Shown here piece after piece: positions 8,093 to 15,323 of a stretch of DNA of 17,745 bases. The stretch lies in assembly GCA_964592335.1 (NCBI GenBank), contig CAZQEU010000030.1, positions 1 through 17,745 of the forward strand, in the 5' to 3' direction. Under the pieces are notes generated by a model. That model was given only the letters and a program-made list of their open reading frames with translations. It ran no database searches and was not told the origin of the DNA. The stretch's first letter is position 1. Each line of letters begins with the position of its first letter. This stretch comes from CAZKUB01 sp964592335. GTDB taxonomy: Archaea; Thermoplasmatota; E2; DHVEG-1. The position numbers were made by a program, and so were the translations under genes.

Positions 8093-9025
8093 GTGAAGTG
8101 GAAGAAGAAACAAAAAAAGAAAAAAGTTACTAATGCCTCTTTTTTCAAAAACTTTAAAAAAAAATATAAGACTTTTTGCTACAGATTACTAGGCTCCCAA
8201 TTCAAAAAAGGAAAATATGATAATTTGACTGATCAGCTAAAAAGTGCAAACATGATGTACACAGCTGAAATCTTTTTATCAACAATGATCGTCACAGGAA
8301 TTATTGTTGCTATAGCCTCTTTTCTATTATATTGTACAATATTCTTAATGATTCTATCAATAGACTCATGGATATCATATGTACTTATTCTAACAGCTAT
8401 ATCCTCCTCAATGGGATTTTCAATATTTTTTATAGTTCTTAAAATGAGGATTTCAAATAGGCAATTACAAATTGACCAAGAGATACCTTTTACATTAAGT
8501 GAACTTTCAGTACTTGCGAGTACTGGGCTTACGCCAATCAAGATTGTAAGACATATTGCAAAAAGAAAAGAGGCGAACCCACAAATCACAGCAGAGTTTA
8601 AAAAAATAGTTCATAAAATCGATATTGAAGGAAAAGATATAGTAACGGCTTTAAGTGAAACTGCAACAGAAACACCTTCTGAAAAATTCAGAGAAACTCT
8701 ATGGGATCTTTCAAACATGATTCACCAGGGAGGAGATTTAGACGAATACTTAAGGCAAAAAGCAGACCAAACAATGCAACTGAGAAGAGACATACAAAAA
8801 ACATTTACAGAAAAACTTGCAGGATACCTTGAAATGTATGTCAGTCTTGTTCTCATGAGCGTGCTATTTTTAGGAATAGCCGCATTTTTAATGAATGCAC
8901 TTGCAACTGAAATGGGTCCATTTGATGCTGATACACTCTTGCTTTTACTTGCATACGTTCTCATTCCATTTTCTGCTTTTTTTGTAAATGTAATAATCAG
9001 CACAGCTTACTCAAGAGGTGGTTAA
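8093..9025 (+). CDS. TadC-like (T2SSF/GspF) platform protein 1
   Basis: This 310-residue inner-membrane platform subunit is expected to couple the ATPase to pilin insertion. A strongly basic cytoplasmic N-terminus (KWKKKQKKKK) precedes helices at about 55-85 and 93-120. A T2SSF-type helical cytoplasmic domain follows at about 125-240 (ELSVLASTGLTPIKIVRHIA, then DLSNMIHQGGDLDEYLRQKA). Two C-terminal helices lie at about 250-272 and 280-303. The start is GTG, supported by GAGGT at 8081-8085 inside the end of the ATPase gene; only five bases separate the two genes, so translation is probably coupled. It is shorter than single-chain ArlJ-type platforms, consistent with a two-subunit platform shared with the next gene. 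Confidence 0.88.
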   Translation: MKWKKKQKKKKVTNASFFKNFKKKYKTFCYRLLGSQFKKGKYDNLTDQLKSANMMYTAEIFLSTMIVTGIIVAIASFLLYCTIFLMILSIDSWISYVLILTAISSSMGFSIFFIVLKMRISNRQLQIDQEIPFTLSELSVLASTGLTPIKIVRHIAKRKEANPQITAEFKKIVHKIDIEGKDIVTALSETATETPSEKFRETLWDLSNMIHQGGDLDEYLRQKADQTMQLRRDIQKTFTEKLAGYLEMYVSLVLMSVLFLGIAAFLMNALATEMGPFDADTLLLLLAYVLIPFSAFFVNVIISTAYSRGG

Positions 9026-9049
9026 ATAGTTAAAAAGCTTTCAATAATA

Positions 9050-10444
9050 TTGCTTATAACTTTCTTTTTATTTTTACCAAATATTCTAACGAGTAGCGTA
9101 GAGGCAGTTGGAGAACCAACAATAGACATAATATATCCTGAGCCAAATTCAGATATAACTGAGCTTAGACCAAAAATAAGAGTTGAGTATTCAGACCCAG
9201 ATGGTATAGATATAAACTCGGTTGTTATGAAATTTGGAATATATGATGTCACAGAATTTGAGGAGATAACAGAAATCACAGAAGAATACATAACCTATGA
9301 AGTTCCGCAAGTCTTTATATTAGAAAGAGGAAAAAATTATACTGTGACAGTTACAGTCTCGGATACCAATGGAAACACTGCACAGAAAAGTTGGAAATTT
9401 GGAGTAACAGAAAAACCACCAGCAACACTACAAGGATTCAGCATAGACATACTTGCAATCTCCATGTTTCTTTTGATTGGTACAGCAATTGTAGGTGCTG
9501 GAATTGGAGTTTACATATTATATCTAAAACAAACTAAAGACTTTACTTTTAGAAAGTTTTTTGCACAACATCCAATGCAAAAACAATATGTAATTATTTA
9601 TCTCCCCCTTACTATTGCATTTATATTTATTTTGCTAGGGTTTGCATGGGCTATTAGTACACCAAACGTCCCAGAATTCACAACTGAATATGTATTTGTC
9701 GCAGGATTGTTTATCGCATTAACCCCATATGCTGTCGAATCACAACTAGAAAAGAGAAGAATATTCAAACACGAGAGAGGCTTTGCACAGTTCCTCTTTG
9801 ATATGGCAGATGCGATGAGAGGAGGGTTAGATCCATCGAAAGCAGTTATTGAACTTTCAAAGACAAACTCAGGAATACTAAGGGATAAGCTAAAAATAGC
9901 ATCAGACTCGATTAGGATTGGAAGACCCTTTGATGAAGTAATAACAAGCATGGGAAAATCATTTAAAAGTCATCTTATCAGAAGATATGCTTCAATTATT
10001 GGAGAGGCATCAAAGATAGGTGGAGAAACAGCAACAGTTATATTTAGAGCAGCAAAAGACATGGATGATTTCATAAAAGTAAAAACAGACAGAAAAAGAG
10101 AACTAACTGCACAGGCAACAACTGCATATATCTCCTTTGTAGTTTTAATTGTTATCATATATATACTGCTTAACATGTTCCCAGATTTTCAAGGAATTGA
10201 TATATCACTACTTGAAGGTGGAGGGGGACTAGAAAGTGCCGCTACAGCAGCAGAAGAAGCAGAATTTGGAAGATTGTCATTTATCACATTAAAAAGACGT
10301 TTCTTTCACGTTGTAATTGCAAACTCAATAGGAACAGGCGCTGTTATTGGCGGGTTTGTAGATGGAAAAGTAAAATATGGTTTATTACACATATTATTAC
10401 TTGTATTAGGATCAACACTGTTTTTCTCGTTATTGATACTTTAA
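9050..10444 (+). CDS. TadC-like (T2SSF/GspF) platform protein 2 with extracellular Ig-like domain
   Basis: From the TTG at 9050 the frame gives 464 residues. A hydrophobic signal-like segment is followed by a beta-rich domain (about 22-122: EPTIDIIYPEPNSDITELRPKI ... TVTVTVSDTNGNTAQKSW) of Ig/cadherin-like character, which should lie outside. Then come a helix (about 133-158), two more (about 180-225), a T2SSF cytoplasmic domain (about 240-330, MADAMRGGLDPSKAVIELSK) and three C-terminal helices. The start is uncertain. The frame is open back to the stop of the previous gene, and the Shine-Dalgarno GAGGTGG (9015-9021) points to ATA at 9026 or GTT at 9029, which would give a better signal peptide (VKKLSIILLITFFLF). 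TTG at 9050 is the first conventional start. Confidence 0.87.
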   Translation: MLITFFLFLPNILTSSVEAVGEPTIDIIYPEPNSDITELRPKIRVEYSDPDGIDINSVVMKFGIYDVTEFEEITEITEEYITYEVPQVFILERGKNYTVTVTVSDTNGNTAQKSWKFGVTEKPPATLQGFSIDILAISMFLLIGTAIVGAGIGVYILYLKQTKDFTFRKFFAQHPMQKQYVIIYLPLTIAFIFILLGFAWAISTPNVPEFTTEYVFVAGLFIALTPYAVESQLEKRRIFKHERGFAQFLFDMADAMRGGLDPSKAVIELSKTNSGILRDKLKIASDSIRIGRPFDEVITSMGKSFKSHLIRRYASIIGEASKIGGETATVIFRAAKDMDDFIKVKTDRKRELTAQATTAYISFVVLIVIIYILLNMFPDFQGIDISLLEGGGGLESAATAAEEAEFGRLSFITLKRRFFHVVIANSIGTGAVIGGFVDGKVKYGLLHILLLVLGSTLFFSLLIL

Positions 10445-10474
10445 AAAAATTAAAAAAAAATTTTATTTTTTCTT
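10443..10474. terminator. Bidirectional T-tract terminator between convergent genes
   Basis: The plus strand reads TTTTATTTTTTCTT at 10461-10474, and the minus strand reads long T runs over 10444-10461. Both overlap the stop codons of the convergent TadC-like and AAA+ genes. Confidence 0.45.
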
Positions 10475-11653
10475 AATAATTCCAACAAAATCACAATCAG
10501 GGTTAGGACATTTCATTTTTTCTTTATCTTCTTGAACCTGAAACACAAACAATTTAGAGCATTTAGGACACTTAACTCTCACGTCACGCGGTTGAATTTT
10601 CCTTGTTTTAGTTGGAACCATTTTTGTAATAACCTTTGGTTTCTGATCAGACATATCTTCTCCAGGATTGCCTGGATTATTATGAGGATTAATCGTAGGA
10701 CCAATCTTTTTAATCAATGATTCATCATAGTCCTTTTTCTTTTTCAGCTTGCTTACTTTGTTTAAATCAGAGCTAATCTTAGATATAGGCTGCTTTTTTT
10801 CAACTTTTTCTTCAAACAAATCCTCAAGAGACCTATTCTTACTAAGATTTAATTGCTCACGGGTAAACTCATCATTAATCGTCATAGTCCTAGAATTAGT
10901 TGCTTGATCTAAAATAAAGGATGAAAGCTTCAAAATATTTCTGGGATTTCCATCTGCTCTATCATTTAGAAGCTTTACCGTTTCATCAGTATAAGGATAT
11001 AACGGCTCAAGATTGTCCACCATACGTTTTTCAAGCATTCTTTTAGCAATTAAAAGACCCGCCTCATCATCCTTTAAATCAGGAATTACAATGTTTGCAT
11101 TTATGCGTTCATGAAGAGCTTTGTATTTTTTAAAAAATTGTTTATAAAATTTAATTCTACAACTTATTACTACCAAAACACCAGGATCACTATGATCAAT
11201 TATCTCCTGTATCGCTCTTACAAAATTATCAAGGTCTGTCTGCTGCTTGAGATTATGTAAATCATTAAGAAGTAAAACCGCTGGAGCATTTGCATTAAGT
11301 GCTTTTACAATGCTTTGACCTGCTCTGACTGGATCATAATTATTTTTCAAATATTTTTTGAGTTTTTTGATATCTTTATACCATTCAGGATTATTTACAT
11401 ATTTTGAAAAACCATTTAAATCAGCATTTTCAATTATATTGTCAACAATACCGTCAACCAAAAATCTTGTTTCATTAGCTATATCTACGAAAATATTGAA
11501 GACTTTGTTTTTCTCACATCTTTTTTTCATCAATAAAAGCCTGTGAGTTTTTCCAGCACCATATTCTCCAACTATTGCAACCGCTGCTTTGTTTTCCTTG
11601 TCAAATATTTCATTTCGAAGTACATCAATACTTTGATCGATACTCTGTTTCAC
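10463..11653 (-). CDS. AAA+ ATPase (ExeA/Orc1-like P-loop) with C-terminal zinc ribbon; 5' end probably frameshifted
   Basis: From the GTG at 11653 this is 396 residues. Walker A is GEYGAGKT (29-36), the Walker B-like strand VLLLND is at 126-131, the sensor 1-like VVISCR at 161-166 and the sensor 2-like GNPRNILKL at 235-243. A charged linker follows, then a zinc ribbon with CPKC (362-365) and CPNPDC (382-387). The cytoplasmic role is unknown; relatives include DNA-linked ATPases and ATPases beside secretion systems. The 11653 start is probably too late: the frame is open upstream and encodes YGLSGNPFRDL, the pre-P-loop motif of ExeA-type ATPases. A conventional start is reached only by removing one base near 11752-11756. 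It lies downstream of the KaiC-like gene on the same strand. Confidence 0.82.
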   Translation of the reverse strand: MKQSIDQSIDVLRNEIFDKENKAAVAIVGEYGAGKTHRLLLMKKRCEKNKVFNIFVDIANETRFLVDGIVDNIIENADLNGFSKYVNNPEWYKDIKKLKKYLKNNYDPVRAGQSIVKALNANAPAVLLLNDLHNLKQQTDLDNFVRAIQEIIDHSDPGVLVVISCRIKFYKQFFKKYKALHERINANIVIPDLKDDEAGLLIAKRMLEKRMVDNLEPLYPYTDETVKLLNDRADGNPRNILKLSSFILDQATNSRTMTINDEFTREQLNLSKNRSLEDLFEEKVEKKQPISKISSDLNKVSKLKKKKDYDESLIKKIGPTINPHNNPGNPGEDMSDQKPKVITKMVPTKTRKIQPRDVRVKCPKCSKLFVFQVQEDKEKMKCPNPDCDFVGIIKKK

Positions 11654-11768
11654 ATGAATAAGTTCAATATTTTCTACACTTTCACTAGTTAAATCCCGAA
11701 ATGGGTTTCCACTCAGGCCGTATCTGTCATAAACACCTTGTTCAACAGCGATTTTTCAATTCCCCCAT
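11654..11768 (-). other. Out-of-frame N-terminal coding segment of the AAA+ gene
   Basis: In the AAA+ frame, 11654-11755 is open and encodes a convincing N-terminus (YDRYGLSGNPFRDLTSE) but has no usable start before a TGA at 11756-11758. An ATG at 11766-11768 lies one frame off. If the run of five A (minus strand, 11752-11756) were four, it would read through as MGELKIAVEQGVYDRYGL. A TATA-like AATATATATT about 24 bases upstream of that ATG supports it as a leaderless start. Confidence 0.5.
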
Positions 11769-11784
11769 AATAATTATAATGGCA

Positions 11785-11798
11785 ATAATATATATTAA
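11785..11798 (-). promoter_or_regulatory. TATA box for the AAA+ gene
   Basis: TTAATATATATTA on the minus strand is centred about 24 bases before the ATG at 11766-11768, the spacing of a leaderless archaeal promoter. It lies between the KaiC-like stop and the AAA+ coding region. Confidence 0.4.
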
Positions 11799-11810
11799 GA
11801 TATCCATATA

Positions 11811-12434
11811 TTAAACTACTCTTTCCCTCTGATCAACATTCATCTTCTTCCCATCAAATGTATAGTTAATGTTATCATCAAATGAAACATTTCCAATCCA
11901 TCTTGGTATACGTATATATCGCTCTTTACCTTTAGGACCCTCCTTAGTAAGAAACCTAATAATCCCATCAGCAAGATATTCCGTAGTAATTTCCTCTTTT
12001 TCACCAAGCATTCCATCTACAAGCGTTAAAATAGTAATTGCATTTTTTGTTTTACATTCATCGCGCATATCTTCCATTACATCACGGAATTCATAAAGCG
12101 ATTTATCAAGCATAAGATATGAAAAAGAATCAATGATAAGAATGGACTCCTCAGCGATATGGTCCTTCCAATGTCTAGATGAGCGCTCATCTATTACTTC
12201 GAAATTAGATGTATCAAAATCACACTTGCCATTGTTAAGAGATTCTCTGAGTTCAACCTTATTTTTTGAAGAAATAAAAGTCACTCTTCTACCATTTTTA
12301 CAAGCAACAAGACCCAGATGTTTGACAAAAAAAGTTTTAATCGGGTCAAGTTTTCCCTCAATTAAAATAATTTGACCATCTGGAATCTCTGGTATGAAAT
12401 GTTTTAAACCTGCCATGTCTATTGAAATTCCCAT
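11811..12434 (-). CDS. KaiC/RecA-superfamily protein with degenerate Walker A (ArlH/GvpD-like)
   Basis: This 207-residue single-domain protein has the outline of a RecA-like fold. An N-terminal GLKHFIPEIPDGQIILIEG leads to the P-loop position, with GKLDPIKT at 27-34. The Lys-Thr pair is kept, but the preceding glycines of GxxGxGKT are lost. Walker B is intact (SILIIDSFSYL, 97-107). The region DGIIRFLTKEG...YIRIPRW resembles the end of KaiC/RAD55-type domains. In archaella and some pili a KaiC-like protein (ArlH) binds the motor ATPase, so an accessory role in the pilus system is possible but unproven. ATG at 12434 is preceded by AAGGA at a reasonable distance, and TTTATAAAG near 12490-12498 is a likely TATA box. 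Confidence 0.75.
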   Translation of the reverse strand: MGISIDMAGLKHFIPEIPDGQIILIEGKLDPIKTFFVKHLGLVACKNGRRVTFISSKNKVELRESLNNGKCDFDTSNFEVIDERSSRHWKDHIAEESILIIDSFSYLMLDKSLYEFRDVMEDMRDECKTKNAITILTLVDGMLGEKEEITTEYLADGIIRFLTKEGPKGKERYIRIPRWIGNVSFDDNINYTFDGKKMNVDQRERVV

Positions 12435-12485
12435 ATGATTATATCCTTATTTTTGCAAACAAATTATTGAAGGAAGATTTCTAAA

Positions 12486-12500
12486 GTGTCTTTATAAATC
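12486..12500 (-). promoter_or_regulatory. TATA box for the KaiC-like gene
   Basis: On the minus strand GGGGGA is followed by TTTATAAAG. Transcription would start near 12468, giving a leader of about 34 bases that includes AAGGA before the ATG at 12434. Confidence 0.45.
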
Positions 12501-12593
12501 CCCCTAATTCTTTAATTTCTTACTAATTATATAATTCATATAAAAATATCGAATATAATCTCTATAGAACAAGATATTTTACTTACAGCTATA

Positions 12594-12628
12594 TAGAAAT
12601 CGTATTTTATTTACGGCAATTTTAAGTT
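12594..12628 (+). promoter_or_regulatory. Upstream element shared with pstB (copy 1)
   Basis: This 35-base block matches 14458-14492 without gaps at 31 positions. It consists of TAGAAAT, six variable bases, TTATTTAC, one purine, then GCAATTTTAAGTT, and begins 68 bases before the pilin-gene ATG. TTTATTTA could be the TATA element, with GCAATTTTAAGTT a downstream operator. A partial further copy, TTTTACTTACAGC, lies at 12577-12589. Confidence 0.6.
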
Positions 12629-12661
12629 ACAAACAACATTTTTTAAAAAATAAGATTCAAT

Positions 12662-13438
12662 ATGCAAAGATTAATTAAAGATATACGAGGAGTATCACCA
12701 GTAATAGCAACACTCATGCTAACCTTAATAGCAGTCACAGCTGCTTCTTCTTTTGGACTTTTTGTGGCTCAAAAACAAGAAGAACGTCAAGAAGCAGAAT
12801 GGCAGCAAACACTTCAAGAAATAGAGGAAATAACATTATTGGGATTATCACCAGATATCGAGAATAATTGGTTAAATTTGAGTGTTCAAAACACCCATAC
12901 AGGACCATCACAAATAGTAGGAATACGTATAAACAACGCACTATGGTGGATAAACAAAACAGGGCAACCATTTACATACCTGAACAATTCTGATTTTAGA
13001 GTTGAATCATATGAATATATGGATTATAACATCAACCTGAGTGCTGATAACGGGGTAAATGATACAGTAGAAACAAATAAACCAATAACAATAAAGTTAA
13101 ACACATATCTTGGAAACAGCTTTGAAAAAACATTCTATCCTCCAACAGCAATAATACACGTTGACATAGAGTCATTACCTAGTTCAAATAATAATTACTA
13201 TATACTCGATGGATCACTATCAGACCATCCTGGAGATGGATACATAGTAAAATGGGAATGGAATGTAACAAATATGTCATCTACTCCACCAAGTTATTTA
13301 CAACCAGAGCCCTTTGGTAGAAAAGTACAGATAACAGATATGACTTTTTTAAGCCCGGGTTATAACTATTGGGTAAATCTTACAGTAACAGACAACTATG
13401 GCATGAAAGGACAAAACTCATTTTATTATAAGCTTTAA
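12662..13438 (+). CDS. Type IV pilin-like surface protein with C-terminal PKD-type domain
   Basis: This 258-residue protein starts with a short basic leader (MQRLIKDIR), then GVSPVIATLMLTLIAVTAASSF, the archaeal pilin hydrophobic core; its SPVIATLML run is identical to that of PstS encoded at 4971. It should be cut by the prepilin peptidase and either assembled or held in the membrane by this helix. Residues about 40-160 are beta-rich, with a Trp pair (LWWINKTG). Residues about 160-258 resemble a PKD/Ig-like domain: YYILDGSLSDHPGDGYIVKWEWNV near the start and YWVNLTVTDNYG near the end. It is probably a minor pilin or surface adaptor. No Shine-Dalgarno is seen. The upstream region shares a 35-base element with pstB. 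The zinc-ribbon gene converges on it six bases downstream. Confidence 0.85.
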   Translation: MQRLIKDIRGVSPVIATLMLTLIAVTAASSFGLFVAQKQEERQEAEWQQTLQEIEEITLLGLSPDIENNWLNLSVQNTHTGPSQIVGIRINNALWWINKTGQPFTYLNNSDFRVESYEYMDYNINLSADNGVNDTVETNKPITIKLNTYLGNSFEKTFYPPTAIIHVDIESLPSSNNNYYILDGSLSDHPGDGYIVKWEWNVTNMSSTPPSYLQPEPFGRKVQITDMTFLSPGYNYWVNLTVTDNYGMKGQNSFYYKL

Positions 13439-13444
13439 AAAACC

Positions 13445-14254
13445 TTAAATCTTTTTAAGTTCCATTTTTAACTGAAAAACATCAGTTTCGCAAGTTAAAG
13501 TCATCTTTCTGTTATTATCTGACAACTGTAAATTATAAACTGTAGGCTCAACATTATATATCAATGTTTGATCAGATTTAGAAAAAGGAATGGACAACTC
13601 AAGAGTACCTTTACCTGCATCCCAATGAACATAATTTGTCAAATCATTACTAGTCTCAGATTCATAATCAGTCTCAACAATTAATGTATGATTCTTGTGA
13701 AAAATCCACTTCTGATCATAAAGGTCATCGGCAGGTCCAGGCATATCCAGAAGCGTCCATTCACCTTCGATAGAGCTTAATTCTTGATTTTCAACAAAAG
13801 CGGAAAACATACCAAAACTATTTGCAAAAAGCAAACCTAATACAATTACAACTACAAATGAAATCATTGGTAAATAACGAAATTTCTTAGGAACATTTTT
13901 TTTGATTTCATCCTCCGCCTTAGGAAATTTACTATTCGAAATATTAATTGGAGAAATATTTTTTGAAACTACATCTTTTTCTCTTTTAACAACTTTCTTT
14001 TTACTATAGTCATACATGCAATACGGACAAATTTTTTGGTCATGCTCAATGGGGCTGCCGCAATAGATACATCTTTTACCAGGAATAGTTTTTGAAGCAC
14101 TATCTTCAACAACAGAGGATTTTTTATTCTCAGCTTTTATTTCTTTGAAGCACTTATAACAAATTAATTTATCACCATAATCTGGAAGATTCTTAGGAGC
14201 ATGTTTAACATCGTCTTTAGACCCTATGTAACCACATTTTTGACATTTAAACAA
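13445..14254 (-). CDS. Double zinc-ribbon, single-helix membrane protein with extracellular lipocalin-like domain
   Basis: This 269-residue protein has two cytoplasmic zinc-binding modules: CQKC (4-7) with CYKC (32-35), and CIYC (62-65) with CPYC (76-79). A basic linker and one transmembrane helix (about 128-149) follow. The outer domain of about 110 residues begins SIEGEWTLLDMP and ends in alternating beta strands (LQLSDNNRKMTLTCE...FQLKMELKKI), resembling lipocalin-like or META-type domains that start with a GxW motif. It could connect an external ligand to a cytoplasmic partner, but the function is unknown. The start is TTG at 14254, supported by GGAGGA at 14262-14267 seven bases upstream. 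It is transcribed away from pstB and converges on the pilin gene. Confidence 0.75.
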   Translation of the reverse strand: MFKCQKCGYIGSKDDVKHAPKNLPDYGDKLICYKCFKEIKAENKKSSVVEDSASKTIPGKRCIYCGSPIEHDQKICPYCMYDYSKKKVVKREKDVVSKNISPINISNSKFPKAEDEIKKNVPKKFRYLPMISFVVVIVLGLLFANSFGMFSAFVENQELSSIEGEWTLLDMPGPADDLYDQKWIFHKNHTLIVETDYESETSNDLTNYVHWDAGKGTLELSIPFSKSDQTLIYNVEPTVYNLQLSDNNRKMTLTCETDVFQLKMELKKI

Positions 14255-14317
14255 ATAATTATCCTCCGATAATAATTCTCAACAATTTTTAAAACCATTA
14301 AAAGATTTTAATACGTA

Positions 14318-14449
14318 ATCTATATAGATAAAATAAATTATTCAAAATCTATATAATTTTTTATTTGTCTTGTATGGGTGAAACAAATACATTATTTTTA
14401 ATAAAATACTAAAATTTACAATATATAGATAAAATCATCAAAATATATA
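14318..14449. repeat. AT-rich palindrome and direct repeats upstream of pstB
   Basis: ATCTATATAGAT at 14318-14329 is a perfect 12-bp palindrome. TATATAGATAAAAT occurs at 14321-14334 and again at 14422-14435; each copy is followed after a few bases by TCAAAAT and TATA (14342-14353 and 14438-14449). This fills the 286-base gap between the divergent zinc-ribbon and pstB genes and looks like a regulatory region. Confidence 0.5.
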
Positions 14450-14457
14450 GTAGTATT

Positions 14458-14492
14458 TAGAAATAATAATTTATTTACAGCAATTTTAAGTT
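14458..14492 (+). promoter_or_regulatory. Upstream element shared with the PKD pilin gene (copy 2)
   Basis: Ungapped match to 12594-12628 at 31 of 35 positions, including all of GCAATTTTAAGTT and TTATTTAC. It begins 83 bases before the pstB ATG. A separate TATA-like TATATTTTTAAA (about 14501-14512) lies between it and the start, so here the element may be an activator or repressor site rather than the core promoter. Confidence 0.6.
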
Positions 14493-14540
14493 TAAAATCA
14501 TATATTTTTAAAAAACTGCAAATAAAACTTAGGTTAAAAA

Positions 14541-15320
14541 ATGACTGCAAAAAAGAAAAGAACTGTAAAAGTAAAATTTCTAATAAAAGATTTAAACCTC
14601 TGGTATGGAGGAAAACAAGCACTACAAAATATAAATATGAAAATACCAGAAAAAAGAGTAACAGCCCTGATAGGACCCTCAGGATGCGGTAAATCAACAC
14701 TTATCAGATGTCTAAACCGTATGAACGATATAATTGAAGAATGTAGAATAAAAGGACAAATTTACTTAGACGGAAAAGACATAAACAAAAAAACAGCAAA
14801 TGTTGTCGCACTTAGAAGACGCGTTGGAATGGTATTTCAAAAACCCAATCCTTTTCCAAAAAGCATCTGGGAAAATATCGCATACGGTCCAAAAATGCAA
14901 GGGCTAAAAAACAAAAAAAAATTAGGCGCGCTTGTTGAAAAAAGCCTAAAAGACGCAGCACTCTGGGATGAAATGAAAGACAGATTCGATCAATCCGCAA
15001 TGGGAATATCAGGTGGACAACAACAAAGACTCTGCATTGCAAGAGCCTTATCCATTCAACCTGATGTAATCCTGATGGATGAACCATGCAGTGCACTTGA
15101 CCCAATTGCTACAAAAAAAATAGAAGATCTCATACAAGAACTAAAAAAAGATTACACCGTGGTAATAGTTACACACAACATGCAACAGGCAGCAAGAGTC
15201 TCAGATTACACAGCATTTATGTATCTCGGAGACCTAATTGAGTTTGGACCTACAAAAAAACTATTTGTAAAACCTGAAAAGGAAACAACACAAAACTATA
15301 TAACAGGACGGTTCGGCTAA
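14541..15320 (+). CDS. pstB: Phosphate ABC transporter ATP-binding protein PstB
   Basis: This 259-residue cytoplasmic ATPase energises phosphate import by docking on the EAA loops of PstC and PstA. Length and motifs are standard for PstB: Walker A GPSGCGKST (45-53), Q-loop VFQKPNPFP (98-106), signature ISGGQQQRL (156-164), Walker B VILMDEPCSALDP (176-188) and the switch His in VIVTHNMQQA (208-217). The Q-loop sequence KPNPFP and CLNRMND are typical of PstB. Only AGGT at 14531-14534 resembles a Shine-Dalgarno. It lies about 10 kb from the permease, and no phoU accompanies it. The upstream element shared with the PKD pilin suggests joint control. It converges on the nucleotidyltransferase gene with three bases between the stop codons. 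Confidence 0.96.
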   Translation: MTAKKKRTVKVKFLIKDLNLWYGGKQALQNINMKIPEKRVTALIGPSGCGKSTLIRCLNRMNDIIEECRIKGQIYLDGKDINKKTANVVALRRRVGMVFQKPNPFPKSIWENIAYGPKMQGLKNKKKLGALVEKSLKDAALWDEMKDRFDQSAMGISGGQQQRLCIARALSIQPDVILMDEPCSALDPIATKKIEDLIQELKKDYTVVIVTHNMQQAARVSDYTAFMYLGDLIEFGPTKKLFVKPEKETTQNYITGRFG

Positions 15321-15323
15321 TTC

